Source: Blasia pusilla (lineage: Eukaryota; Marchantiophyta; Marchantiopsida; Blasiales). Taken from it: DNA of 64,000 bases. A program made the position numbers and the translations under genes. The notes beneath the pieces were generated by a model. The model worked only from the letters and a program-made list of their open reading frames with translations, was not told the origin of the DNA and did not search any database. The stretch spans positions 9,114,001-9,178,000 of the forward strand of contig CM114274.1 of the NCBI GenBank assembly GCA_050084515.1, in the 5' to 3' direction. This document shows, piece after piece, positions 10,247 to 22,255 of this stretch; position 1 is the stretch's first letter, and every line of letters starts with the position of its first letter.

Positions 10247-10711
10247 TCAACGTGATGCAAGAACTCCAACTCCGCGCTCACATAGTGAAGCGGCCAGCCG
10301 AAAAGCCTCGGCGAGCGTACCCCCCAACATCATAACATTGGAAGCAGAAAATAAAGGAGTGCGGTACACAACGGTGGCCGCCCACAACAACGTACTCGAC
10401 ATATGCCCCTCCTGAGCATCAACAATAAGATTCGTCGCACTCACTTCTCCCATCGCCCTCCGTGCCTGCACACCAACAACATCACCAACTCTCCAGGAAC
10501 TCTGATCAGGACCCATCGATGGGTTCCTCATCGCCTCGGACAATGTGAAAGACTGAGGAAGCCTAATCTGTTTCCTGGATTCCCCTCGTTGTGGATCCAA
10601 CTCTGCGGTTGTTCCACGCGTCACAACTGCGGCTACCTCCATGTGGGCAACCCCGCACATCCAACCAGGATCCCCCATATCTCTGGTTGCTCCATATGAT
10701 GTCGATGCCAT
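10247..10711 (-). pseudogene. Gag-protease linker region (element 1)
   Basis: A 154-codon frame aligns with residues 23-176 of the 239-codon linker of element 2 (59,508-60,224). It is Ala- and Arg-rich and has no enzyme motif. In element 2 it begins with a short amphipathic segment (IQQLQEQIATMAL) that could form a coiled coil. The function is unknown. Confidence 0.55.
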
Positions 10712-10808
10712 GGATCCAGCATCGGGTAATCTCTATGCCATAGCGGCAATCTGCTCCTGCAACTAATGTATCGGAGCAGCCATCCTAGCCTCACGCTCGG
10801 CATCTCCC

Positions 10809-11406
10809 TCAACGAGTCTTGGTGGTAGGACTATATATCTCCTCCACGGGCAGCTCCACCACCGTGTCGGGCAACTCTAGCTCCTCGTCTCCCAACGGGA
10901 CCACCTGGTGCCCTCTTTGGCCCTCGGTCCAGATGTAACTCAAGATGTAAACTGAAATTCTTGGCGCGTGTATAACCATACTTCTGAAAACAGTCACACT
11001 GATAACCTCCTGGTGCAGCACCATCTTCTCCTCCATGCTGAGGCACATGTCCATGACCTTGACAAGTGCAATCGCGTTGATGATGGGCTCCACCACATCA
11101 CCAACAAGTGATAGTAGGCATCTGGTGGTGAGCCACATATGAAGGCGCAGGTCTCTGTGGCATGGTCTCCCGGTATCCTCCCTGAGCTCGTGGTGCCACA
11201 ATCAACCTATCTCGGAGTCCACGTTGCTGCACATATTGTATAGACAATCGCGACTGCTCTCGCCCAGAACCCATGGTGGCTACGCTCTCCTCCGCCATGT
11301 TGCGCTCAATGTTCTCGGCGGTCCTAAAAACATCTCTCAACGTAGGGGAGGTGTTCATAAGAAGCATCCCCTCCCGCAACCGTGTCCGTAGGGTCCGATC
11401 CAGCAT
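10809..11406 (-). pseudogene. Gag C-terminal part with degenerate zinc knuckle (element 1)
   Basis: The frame at 11,098-11,406 includes the RDVFRTAENIERN segment and ends at the ITCW that starts the first knuckle of element 2. The following frames retain a degraded second knuckle in which expected ligands are replaced. These short Cys/His motifs normally bind the element RNA. Confidence 0.6.
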
Positions 11407-11443
11407 CGCGTACCATCACTAGATAGCCTGAGCCTCGTCACCC

Positions 11444-12133
11444 CTAAGTGACGTTGATCAACGGACGCAAGCGAGTATAAGCCTCACGCAAACTCTCACT
11501 TGGGCACCTCTGGAAGTCGTGGATGCTCCGCAACTTCTCCGTTCGTACCCCCTGGTAGCTCGCCCTCAACTCAGCAAAGAACTCAACCACAAGGTTGAAC
11601 GTGGGACGAATCCAACTACATGGTGCAATTGCTCCCGTGCGAGTGACCCCTCCTAAAACGTCACTAGTGGAAGAGGAAGTAGCCTCTTCTGACTCCTCCT
11701 CCTTATCTGGGAACGGCTCCGTCCATGACACATAATGTGGGTCATAGTAGAGTCTCCACGCCTCGATCTCACATGCATATCTTTGAGAGAACTCATGGTA
11801 ATCGTCCATGGGCGCCCCCTCTAAATGTTGGAACATACCGTTCCATGTTGTAAACGGGTTGAACTCTCTAGAGTTCCTAGCCCGTTGGGAGTCGCACCAA
11901 CTCCTAAACTCTACTATGAAATGGTGCAATTCAATCGTACCTACTGTACCTGAAAACCTACGAGGTCCTCTATCCCGGTCGTCCATCTCGTATGCCCAAC
12001 TGGTAGGACCACTCACAATGTGTGGCGATAGGCTCACAAACTCCTCTACACCCTCCCCTTCGTCTGACGATGACACAAAAGGAGGCCGAGGTGATCCCTC
12101 ATCCCACACAGGTCTATGTCTCCTAAACCACAT
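11444..12133 (-). pseudogene. Gag capsid-like region (element 1)
   Basis: This 229-codon frame aligns closely with element 2 gag (SPHIVSGPT, WAYEMDD, GRGPRRFSG, HLEGAPMDDYHEF). It extends past the point where element 2 gag shifts frame, so it shows more of the domain. It ends with a region like retrotransposon gag (VVEFFAELRASYQG, SLREAYTRLRPL). The true N-terminus is missing: element 2 has about 300 bp more here, including its gag ATG, so the ATG at 12,131-12,133 is probably not the native start. Confidence 0.75.
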
Positions 12134-13490
12134 ACATAAATGATGCTCTCAGCATCCACACACCCAATATCCCCAAATAAACTACCCAAATCCCAGAATC
12201 CCTCACACGTGTAGGGTAAAGGACCAGAATGGATAACCTGAACACATGTCGATGTCGCTCCTCAGCAACTGCAAATCTCGACCCCAACTCGGTCGTGGAG
12301 GCAACTCCTCCAATCAGCAAGTCATACTCCTCCCATACTGGCGCTGCTCAAAACTCCTCGATAGACAATGGGGTTCCAGCGGGACGGTGCGGTAATGCAG
12401 GCGGCACGGAACGACTACGAACGGCACGGCCCTCGATGGTGGGATGCGGCACTCGGCGGCGTACCCTCCTCAATCAACAATAAACCCACACTGTGCTCAA
12501 CAATGACGGAGCGGCTTTGCGATTGAGATGGTGCGGTACGGCCACGAGCGACACGGCGAGGCAATCGGCGGCGCGTTGCGGCTACGGGCGTCACGGCACA
12601 GTACTCAATCGTCGTCGAGCGGCTACCAATCATAACATAGCAACATGAAATCAAAACTCAAACACCATAACCGGAGGTCATTTTCCATCACTAGTTGATG
12701 ACAAAACTGCGATGACGGTGGCAGCCAAAACAAAGTACGTGGTGGCGACGCAAGTCAGGGAATCAACGAACGTCGTTGAAGACCTCCACTCCGTAACGGC
12801 GGCAATGGCAACCAAAGGATGGACAACAGATGGTGGACCATTGACGGTGACGGTTGACCATTGATGATGACGGCCAACCAATGATGGTGACGGTGATGGT
12901 TGATTGTCAACGGTGACGGTTGATCGTCAACGGCCGCCGTCGGCGTGGCGGCTGGTTTAGGGTTTGAACAATGTAACCCTAAAAATCGCCTAGCAATGGA
13001 AGTTTTGCAAGATTGATCATAACTTTTTGCCCATAACTCCAAATTGCGCATTGTTTGTTGCACAGCGTGCATAGCTTCACGATCTACAATAATGTAAAAA
13101 ATATTTAGGATTGGACATTCAAGTAAAAATTGACAGGGATTGTCGTAAAGCCCAATGTCTATTTCTCCTACACAAAATTTGGCAGTGCTTCCGCACTGAT
13201 TTCTCCCAACAAAAATGTAAAACCTGTAAAAATACAAATCAGCAAGCTACATGGTGCTCCCGAGAGCACCGGCATGGGGCAACCTGCCCCCATAATCAAT
13301 CCCTATCAGAAATTGGGCAGCGCTTCCGCGCGCCACTCTTCCACATGAAAAATCGACAATCAAAGTTGTCCTTGCTCCGTGAGCACTCCCATGAGCCGCT
13401 GAACGGAGAACACGGTCCCTAACCTACAAAAATAGCAAGTGACCAGTGAGCTCCCCCATGAAGTTCTCTCACTCTATCATTCTCTATTTG
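12134..13490 (-). other. 5' leader of element 1
   Basis: Untranslated leader between A1 and gag. It contains a degenerate minisatellite of TTGACGGTGA-like units (about 12,780-12,950) and a telomere-box hairpin, TTTAGGGTT at 12,956-12,964 pairing with AACCCTAAA at 12,975-12,983. Two related GC-rich motifs around AGYGCTTCC occur near 13,184 and 13,318. No classical tRNA primer-binding site such as the Met type is visible next to A1. Confidence 0.55.
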
Positions 13491-13989
13491 TAAAGTAAGA
13501 TCTAATGTCTCTCACAACACCATAGTTCTCACATGTCTCTCTCAATGTCAAACCAAACCCACTCTCCCAATGAGAGGCTTCGGTTACACACACAAGGCAA
13601 GCAAGACTATAGCTCCGCCGCCTCATGCCAAGAGGTTCAACAAAGAGAGAATGAGCTCTCAAATTCTCTCTCTTGGAGGTATATCCCCTTCCCTCTCCCA
13701 AGCTCTCAATGGTAATCTATGCTCGCATGTCACCTCCTTGGCTCTTGACCTGCTGTAGCGGGTCAAGGGCCAAATCCCAAAGTGGAAAGTCAACTATCCC
13801 CAACATAGAAACTTACCCGAAATAGTAAGTTTCTTGATACGGCTCCAAATGAACCGAAACGAAGGGGAAACTTGCTCTCTCAGGTTTCTCGGAGCCTCAA
13901 GAGATCATCCTTGACATCCGGGGCCTTTTCTCCACTACTCATGCAGACGCTCTGCTAGATCCCATCGATCTATCCTAACAATTATGACA
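13491..13989 (-). repeat. Element 1 5' terminal block A1
   Basis: It aligns with A2 (4415-4931) with several indels and substitutions, so the insertion is not recent. In element direction it starts TGTCAT and its A-type homology stops at CTTACTTTA. Block B, which follows A at the 3' end, is absent. Confidence 0.8.
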
Positions 13990-14265
13990 CATCAAGTACC
14001 TACTCCAAAATCTCTTCTAATCTGCAATAGTAGAAAACTAAAACCCCACCGATCTTATGAAAACACACATGGAGATAGCATGCTTACATTCTTTTCTAAT
14101 CACAAATTAAACCGCCTACAATCCAAATAAAATATGCCATTTATCATTCCTAAATTGCTCTAGTTCAGAATATTGTTTGTAATGAAACAAATCATTAAAT
14201 CCTCTTCTATGCTATCCTTTACTTCAAAAAATTGTCAAGAATACATGGTATGGGTTACGAAAATG
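13990..14265. repeat. Repeat R2, continuation after element 1
   Basis: From TACTCCAAAAT to the GAATATTGTTTGTAATG motif this follows the same order as 22,440-22,640. It confirms that element 1 interrupts an R2 copy. Confidence 0.6.
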
Positions 14266-14269
14266 GAAG

Positions 14270-15058
14270 TCAAGTACCACTCGTGCTCCACCTCTATCTA
14301 TAATTAATAAACATCCTCTACCTTCCTCTCTTTCTTTATATAATTTCAGATCACGGGTAATAACTATACATGTTCCCTCAGATTCATAGAAGACAAGTTT
14401 CCTAAAAATCAGTCTATACTCGTTAATCTCTAACTCCTCAATAATGGATTATGGTCGAGTTGTTCTTTCAAGAGGGGTAATTCACTCTCATTGAAAGAGT
14501 ATTTAAATCCAAATCCATCTATTATATCAAGAACGATAGAGGATACTCTTCTAAGTCTCTCAAAATGGGTCAACTCCATACTTATCAAAATCTTAAACTC
14601 CTCAAAAATAAATGATGGCCAAGTTATTCTCCTAATAGAGGTAATCCACTCTCAGTAAAGGATCAAACAAGTCCAATATCATGCATTCAAGAGTGATAAG
14701 AGAAACTCAAAATATAAAATTCAAGATACTAAACGTTTGAAGGTCCAGAACTTTTGAAGGTCCATACTCTTTCTACACTCATAAGGGATACACAGGAGTA
14801 CAAAATAAGACCACAATAATCACAATAAACTTTATTGTGATTAATAGATCTATCCACTACTTCACTTTTATCTTTCCCATGTGTCATTTATTTCCTCTTT
14901 ATTTATATTTGGGCCTGCACAAATAAAGGACCATTAAGAGATTTAAACATGAAAATTTATTTTCCTAAGTTAATCATTCAATACTTATATAAAATTTTCT
15001 AACACTAATAAGAGCGAAATGTACCTATAAGATCATTTTACTCCACAACACCGCTTAA
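14270..15058 (-). repeat. Dispersed repeat R1, copy a
   Basis: Reading on the minus strand it starts with a TGT...GTAAAATGATC terminus (about 15,034-15,055). It then shows the conserved purine-rich block of the other R1 copies. Internal copies of a motif including GGGTAATTCACTCTCATTG occur at about 14,477 and 14,640. It has no coding capacity and may be an LTR or a non-autonomous element. Confidence 0.55.
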
Positions 15059-15059
15059 C

Positions 15060-16485
15060 ACTCAGGTTTTTTCCCAAAATAATAAATTTATTCCTAGTGA
15101 AAATTTTGGATTGTATATCTAATATCATTATCACAAGGAGTTGAACATATGGTAAAATTTCATTCAATGGACAAAAACTTTCCGTTTCTTGATATATTTA
15201 TAAGTGTGTTTATCTTTAAAGCAATATTAAGTAAACATTGTCTCGGTTTGAAAAGAGCTCTATTCCTTGGATTAATTAAAGATAGTGAAAACTTACATTA
15301 TGCTTATACAAGAATTCATGAACAAATGAAAAAATATTCCTCCTTTTCAGAAGTGAATTGGTGTCGGTTAAATATTTATGCCAAGGGTTGTCACGCATCA
15401 AAAGAACAAGAATGCATCTTATGAGCCACATGTGCATAAAGAGTATTCCAGCAATATTCTAATAATACAATTTTGTATGTACAATATATTACCAGGGCAA
15501 GCATCTAGGGGAACCTATGAAGGGTCGTAAAAGGAATATTATTGACTCTCTAAGAAAGAAATAATTGATGAAAAAATCAAGAGATGTTAGTGGACACTTA
15601 TGGAAATGAAGAGGAAAAAGTGATAGAAATTTAGACAACATTAGTTTGAGATATGATTGACAATGGATTGGGATTCGATCATCCTACATTTGATCAAGAA
15701 GTCAACATTGTTAGCTTTAATGAAGTAGGATCTCCTAAAGTGTTTTTTTTTTTTTTTTTTTTAAAGATTGGGATGACATATTGGATAGAGAAAATCATGG
15801 ATTATGTATCATGAAAGTTCAAGAGTATGGGGAAACTAATGTCATGATGGATGTCATAATGTTGGGATATGTGGTTTCCATTGAGAGATGTAGTGAATGG
15901 GTCTATAAATCATATAGGTAGGAGGAATTTTTCTTTTTTAATTTGGAGTTGGTGAAGAAAATTTAGGAAGTAGTTAAGAAGAAGTGGAAAGTGTCTTTGG
16001 GTTTACTTCTATCTAATTTTTTAGATCAGAGATTAAAGGAAGGGAAGGAAATACTTGCTTGGATTGCTAAAAAAATTGAACTTGATGGATTGGCTTAAAA
16101 GAGATCAAGCCAAGTATTCGTATCTCATAGCTAGACAACAATTCAATGAATGGTTGGAGAGGAGGAATACGGAGGAGATGAAGGAAGTTTGTGAAAATTC
16201 AGCTTCTACATATATCCCAAGGGAAAAGAAATATATAAATTTGGAATGGTCAAGAAAAGCTTTTGTAAATCTACGATTGGGAATAGCTCTATGAACTCAT
16301 CTCTCATTTACAAGGAGATGAAATATATGATATGGGTGATTTTGAAGTTTTGTGCCCAAAAGGAGATGTAAGATGGCTTCTAAGTCTTCTACTGAATTAT
16401 TTAGAACCAAAAGCTTTGATGACTCTTGCAAGAGCGATGAGGGTTTGCTTAATTCAAAATATGTACTAGAGCCTACGAAAAAGGA
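15060..16485. other. Unassigned stretch with degenerate open frames
   Basis: Contains a poly-T tract (15,743-15,762) and plus-strand frames at 15,149-15,424 and 16,055-16,294. The second (WLKRDQAKYSYLIARQQFNEW) has a charged, helix-like composition that could be a decayed gag or transposase fragment. I recognise no family. Confidence 0.35.
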
Positions 16486-16489
16486 CACG

Positions 16490-18283
16490 CTATCGTAACA
16501 AGAATTTTTCTTCAAGTAATGGCATACCTTCTAGTTGTGGTCGTGGTTGATGCGAGTTGAATTCTCTAACAAGTTTTTCTCTTTAGTATATGATCACTAT
16601 ATACACTCTTCATTCTCTCACAACAAGAATTACGAGCGGTAGTGCCGAAACGATCACTTTTTCATAACATCTAACCTCGAAATTTCTAAGTATGAAGTCT
16701 CGATAAACTAATGTATGCTTGTACATAAGAAAAATGACACAACTAGTATTGAATCCTATTCGAGCTAACCTATTATATCCATAAATTTATAAACTAGAAT
16801 ATACAAAGTACAATCCCAAATCTTTCCGTACGTGAAAATATGAAGTATCACTATATTTTGTGATTGCATAACCTGGTTCATGAATACCTCTCCAAAGTGG
16901 TAGACTAGATAACGAGTAAACCAGTGCATATCTACGAAGAAGATCTTTACGTGATATTGGTTAAGAAAAGGAAAATCGGGTATGATTCGCATTCTAACCC
17001 TATACATGATTGATGGACATCCTCTATCTTCCTCTTTTCTCCTACATGAATTTAGATAACGGATAAATCACTCCAAAAATTCCTTCAAATTTATGAAAGA
17101 TAAGTTTTCCCAATTCAACCTACACTCAATAATCTCAATAATAGATTATGGTGGAGTCAATCTCCCTAGAGAGATAATCCACTCTCATTCGAAAACTAAC
17201 AAGTCCAAACCTATAGATAATCCCTATAATGATAACATTAATTCTTTTAAGATATCAAGACTCTCCAAATAATCATCTCCACATATATCAAACTCTTAAA
17301 ACTCTTGAAGAATAGATTATAGTTGAGTGAGTTTCTCAAAAGGGATAATCCATTCTCACTCGAAGAGAAAGCAAGCCTAATGGCATCCACTCAAGAATAA
17401 ATAGAGAGACTCTAAAAGTGAGGTTCAAGGTGGTGAACCCTAGAAAGTCATTCCTCTTTATATATTCACGAAGGATTCACAACAATACAAAATATGACTA
17501 ATTTTATCTTGTGCCACATAACTTCCTCTCAAGGCTTAGCCAATCCAATTTCAACACAAGTATATTATTTCTTATCTCCTCCTAAAATATGCTTCCTTAC
17601 CTCATTTTATATCCTTCTAACTATCATAACCATCCTTATCTTGATTTCTTCATCACACCATAAACTATGGCTGAGTTGTTCTCTCAAGAGGAGTAATCCC
17701 CTCTGATTGAAGGATAACCAAGTCCGAATCTATCCACTATCTCGAGAATGATGTAGGGATAACTTCTAAGATAACAAATCTCTCCAAAAAGTCATCTCCA
17801 CACATATCATACTCTTAAACTCTCAAATAATAGATCATGATCAAGTCACTTTCTCAAGAGGAATAATCTAATCCCATTTAAATATCAAATAAACTCAATA
17901 TTATCCATTCAAGAGTGACAAAAGAAATTCAACAAATGAAGTCGAAAGTAGATAAACCCTTGAAGGTATCTCATCTTTATATACCCATAAAAGATCCATA
18001 GGAGTATAAAATAATACGAATTTTATCTTGTGCCATATGACTTCCTTTCAACGCTTAGCCAATCCCATTTTAATACAAGTAGATCATTATTTTATATATC
18101 TTGCTAAAATATCATCATTAACTCACTTCATATCCTCCGAACTACCCCAACTATTCTAACTTTGATTTCTTCACTAACAAACTTTATTTTCAAAAATACA
18201 CTTAACCACTCATTTGCTTTTCTAATTTTATCTCTCAGTTATTACCTCTTTACCTATAGTTGGATCCGTACAAATGATACGGC
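16490..18283 (-). repeat. Dispersed repeat R1, copy b
   Basis: Aligns in the same orientation with copy d (19,970-21,218). It contains four internal versions of a motif around GATAATCCACTCTCATT (about 17,175, 17,340, 17,692 and 17,860) spaced roughly 160-350 bp, so it has grown by internal duplication. It is cut short at 18,283, where copy c begins in the opposite orientation. Confidence 0.55.
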
Positions 18284-19570
18284 GTTTTCGTATAGTAAAA
18301 TCACCCACTATGTAAATTCCTGTCTCATTAAGTGTTAGAGAGAGTTTTATTAGTATTAAGTAAATTAACTTAGGAAAATAAAATTTACATGTTTAAATCT
18401 CTTTAGGGCGGTTCATTTGTGCGGATCCAACTTGAGGAAAAGAGATCATAAATAAAATATGGGAATATAAAAGTAGAGTAGTAGGGTTTGTGTATTAATG
18501 AATGAAAAAACAAAAATAGTATTGATTGTTGATTATGATAGTTGGGATGATTTGGAGAATATGAAATGAGTTTATGAGGATATTTTGGAAGAGATAATAT
18601 GTAATCTACTTATGTCAAAATGGGATTGGCTAAGCCTTGAGATGAAGCCATGTGATATAAAATAAGATTAGTCATATTTTGTACTCTTGTGGATTCTTTA
18701 AGAATATATGAAAAGGATGAACCTTCAAGGGTTCATTATCTTCTACTTCATTTCTTGAGTCTCCCTTGTTGCTATTGAATGAATGAAATTGGCTTGCTTG
18801 CTCTTCCAATGAGAGTGGATTATCCTTCTTGGGAGAATGATTTTGTTGAGTTCTATTCCTCGAGAGTTTTAAGAATCTGATATCAGATGGTTATTTGGGA
18901 AGATTTATAGTCTTAGGGGAGTTTTGTCATGCTAGGGGTAGCTGATGGTTTTGGCTTGTTATTTTCCCAATGGATGTGGATTACCCCTCTTGACAGAATA
19001 ACTCTGCCAAAATCCATTATTTAAGAGAGTAGAGGATTTCCGTTAAGTATGGATGGGGATGGAGCATAAGTCGTACCTATTTTCTTTTCCTCAATCCATA
19101 CCATATCAAGATTCTCTTCGTAGATAGGCATTGGTTTACTCGCTATCTAGTTTACCATTTTGGGGAGACATTTATAAACCAGGTCATGCAATCTCCAACT
19201 CCGGTGATTCTTCTTATTGTCACATATAGAAGGATATGAGATGATACTCTTTATATCCTTACATAGCAATCCATGGATGTCAATAGACCGGTTCGGAGAG
19301 ATTTTAACCCTAAAGTAATTTACAAGGACTTTATAATTATGAATTTTGGGATTTAATGTTATGAAGAAGTTATCGCCTCTACATTATCATTTGTGATACC
19401 TGTCGTAAGAGAATAAAAATATATATAATAATTTTATATTAAAAAAAGAGTTTTTTAGAGAGTTTATCTTGCATCAACCACGTCTGCCGCAATAAGAAGA
19501 TATGCTTTTACTCAAAGAAAAACTCTCGACCGACACTATGAAGAGGTTTAATCATGAGAATTTATTTTCC
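18284..19570 (+). repeat. Dispersed repeat R1, copy c
   Basis: Starts with CGTATAGTAAAATCACC and has the conserved promoter-like TATAT stretch near 18,700. It ends near the ACCACGTCTGCCGC and TACTCAAAGAAAA motifs (about 19,478-19,520). With copy d it forms a large imperfect inverted repeat around a spacer of about 400 bp. No protein is encoded. Confidence 0.55.
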
Positions 19571-19969
19571 TGAGCTAATCATTTAATATTTATATAAACT
19601 TCTTATAACATCAAAAAAATTAATGAATATATATATATATATATATACTTTTTTATACACGATAACATTTGGGAAAAACTTATAAAACGTACAGCGCTTG
19701 ACTATAAAATTTATTGGGATCAAAGTAGAACCAATACATACTATTGATCAAGAAGTTAGCAACAATACAATAATCATCTTGGTAGGAAAAAATGTTTCAT
19801 ATCCTAAAAAAAGGACCCAATTAGGAAGTATTTAAAAATATATTGAAGGAAAAAGAAACATCAATCTAATAAAAGTACAAAAATCTCATTTTAACATAAA
19901 TATATTATTTTTATCTTCTTCTAAAATATCCTTATAATCCCATTTTATATCCTTCCATCTACCGCTGCC
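19571..19969. other. Spacer between inverted R1 copies
   Basis: AT-rich spacer with a TA microsatellite (about 19,627-19,648). No gene or motif seen. Confidence 0.4.
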
Positions 19970-21218
19970 TTGTCGAGAGTTTTCTTCGAGTAAGGGCGGG
20001 CCTTCTAACTACGGCAGACGTGGTCTAAGAAGTTCTCCTTTTTCAATACAAAATTATTATGTATATTCTCCATTCTCTCATGACAGGTATCACAAATGAA
20101 AATGTCGATGCAATTACTTCTTTGTAACATCAGACCCCACAATTCATAATTATAAAATCCCTATAAACTACTTTACGCTTGTACACGAGGAAGATAACAC
20201 AATTAGTGTTAAATCTTACTTGAGCAGACGTATTGACGTCCATGGATCGCTATATAAAGACATACAAAGTACAATCTGATGTTCTTCTATATGTGACGAT
20301 AAGAAGAATCATCGAAGTTGGAGATTGCATGACGTGGTTTATGAACGCCTTCCCAAAGTGATAAAATAAATATCAAGTGAACCAGTGCTTATCTACAAAG
20401 AGTACCTTGATATGATAAGGATTGAGGAAAGGAAATTCGGGCACAACTCGTGCTCCATCCCTATCCATGCTTGACAAACATTCTCTACTCTCCTCAAGAA
20501 TGGATTTTGGGGGAATTATTCTCCCAAGAAGGGTAATCCACTCTTATTGGAAAAATAACAAGCCAAAATATTCACTATTTTAGTATGACTTAACTTCTCT
20601 AAGGTGACAAGTCTCTCATGTCCACACGCACCACACTTTAGAAACCTCTCAAATAGAACATGATTAAATTACTCTCCCAAGAGGAATGATCCACTCTCAT
20701 TGGAAGAACAAGTAATCCCAAAATCATACACTCAAGAATGACACGACATACTCAAGATGTGAAATAGAAGGTCATGAACCCTTGAAGGTCCCTCCTCTTT
20801 ATATACTCATAAGGGATCCATAAGAGTACAAAATAGAGTTAATCTTATGTTGTGCCACATGGCTTCCTCTCAATGCTTAGCCAATCATATTTTGACACAA
20901 GTAAATTTCCTCTTATCTCTTCCAAAATATCCTCTTTTATCCACTTGATACTTTCCAAATTATCCCAACTACCCTATCCACAAACCAAGACTACCTTTTC
21001 TTTTCATTAAAACATCAACCTTACTACTTTACTTATAAAGTCATCTTTTATTTATTACCTCTTTTCCTAAAGTTGGGCCCGCATAAAAGAGGCAACATAA
21101 AGAGATTTTAAACATGGGAATTTTCCTTTTTCTAAGCTAATTACTTAATACTAATAAAACTCTATCTAACATTTAATGCGGCACGAGTTTACATACTGGT
21201 TGATTTTAGTATACGACA
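19970..21218 (-). repeat. Dispersed repeat R1, copy d
   Basis: Reading on the minus strand it begins TGTCGTATACTAAAATC (ending at 21,218) and runs to the ACTCGAAGAAAACTCTCG motif near 19,977. It includes a TATATAAAG promoter-like motif near 20,800. It is the best match to copy c, in inverted orientation. Confidence 0.55.
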
Positions 21219-21490
21219 CCGCTATCCCAACTACCCCAACCTTGATTTCTTCCCAACCAAAACTACTTTAGATTTATTTTCATTACTACACTAACCCTCT
21301 ACTTTACTCTTACATTTCTGATGTCTCATTTATTACCTCATTTCCTAAAGTTGAGTCCGCATAAATGAAACATTATAAAGAGGTTTCAAAATAAAATTTT
21401 ATTTTCCTAAGCTTAATTACTTAATACTTATAAAACTTCCTATAATACTTATCACATTAGAATATGCGTATTGGATCATTTTACTACAGG
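21219..21490 (-). repeat. Partial R1 copy
   Basis: A second, shorter R1 end follows copy d directly. From CTATCCCAACTACCCC to GATCATTTTACTACAG it repeats the terminal part in the same orientation, giving a local tandem duplication of the R1 end. Confidence 0.5.
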
Positions 21491-22255
21491 CTAATGAGCA
21501 CTAGATCCATGGAAAGTGCCTCTCATTGCAATGAGGCACTTCAGACGAATCAAATAGTCTAAGAAGACATTAAGAGGTATATTGGGTAGTGAATCTCATT
21601 CTTCGTATGTTAAGATCCTTATTTTGGGTGAAGTGAATCGCGTTGGTATTAATGTTTCACTATATTATATAGATGTGGATATTGTTGGTAAAACTTTTGA
21701 TTCTTATAAGACATCCAAATAAGATAGACACTATGATGATGATCCTTATTATTTTGAATGTTCACCTATTATAAGACATTCTTGCCATGATCTTTATGCT
21801 TCAAGGAAGAATTTACAGAAGAATGTGTCGGTGCAATATGAATATGAGAATCATGTATGTGGGAGGTTGCTTACTTCCATTTGCCATATACGTCTTTCTT
21901 TTTTTCTCATCAAATAGGCGGTGTAACCAACATATCTTGAAGAATCTCAACCATGGACTTCCCTAGTTCTCTATATTCTTCCATTGTGATGGATAATCCC
22001 GTTTATGATAGAACATTCTTGGGCTTCAAGTCAATGCCATCCGTAAGAAGATTTATATCTGACTTCACCATGATCAAAGTTACATGAAGTTGGGAGCCAC
22101 TCAACAAATCTATTTCTACCTCCCCACATTCAATAGCATCGACTACTTGGCTCTTGAATGGAGGAGTATATTCCACCTTTCATTGACCTCCCTAAGATCT
22201 CTAAGAATTTGGTTATCATAATATGAATCATATCAACAACCTTCAACAAATTCTT
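21491..22255. other. Unassigned stretch with a small hairpin
   Basis: A hairpin with 8-bp arms (21,515-21,522 and 21,533-21,540) is followed by about 350 bp that can be read on the plus strand with only one stop, containing ILILGEVNRVG and DDDPYYFE. This could be a decayed coding fragment, but I recognise no family. Confidence 0.3.

Larger units (their letters stand above)
4287..13989 (-). mobile_element. Element 1: Ty3/gypsy retrotransposon carrying a DNA methyltransferase and a PHD finger
   Basis: Reading on the minus strand, the order is terminal block A1 (13,491-13,989), leader, gag, protease, cytosine-5 methyltransferase, reverse transcriptase, integrase, PHD finger, then B1, A2 and B2. 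Compared with element 2 it has two large changes. About 300 bp holding the gag start are missing near 12,105. About 750 bp with the RNase H core and integrase zinc finger are replaced by a solo LTR-like insert (6420-6891). Stops and frameshifts occur throughout, so the copy is not autonomous. No clear target-site duplication is visible. It lies inside repeat R2. Confidence 0.88.

Noticed and set aside
4287-13989. DIRS or Ngaro element on the basis of the split repeats
   Set aside because: Element 2 encodes a clear HHCC zinc finger and DDE integrase, and I see no tyrosine recombinase.
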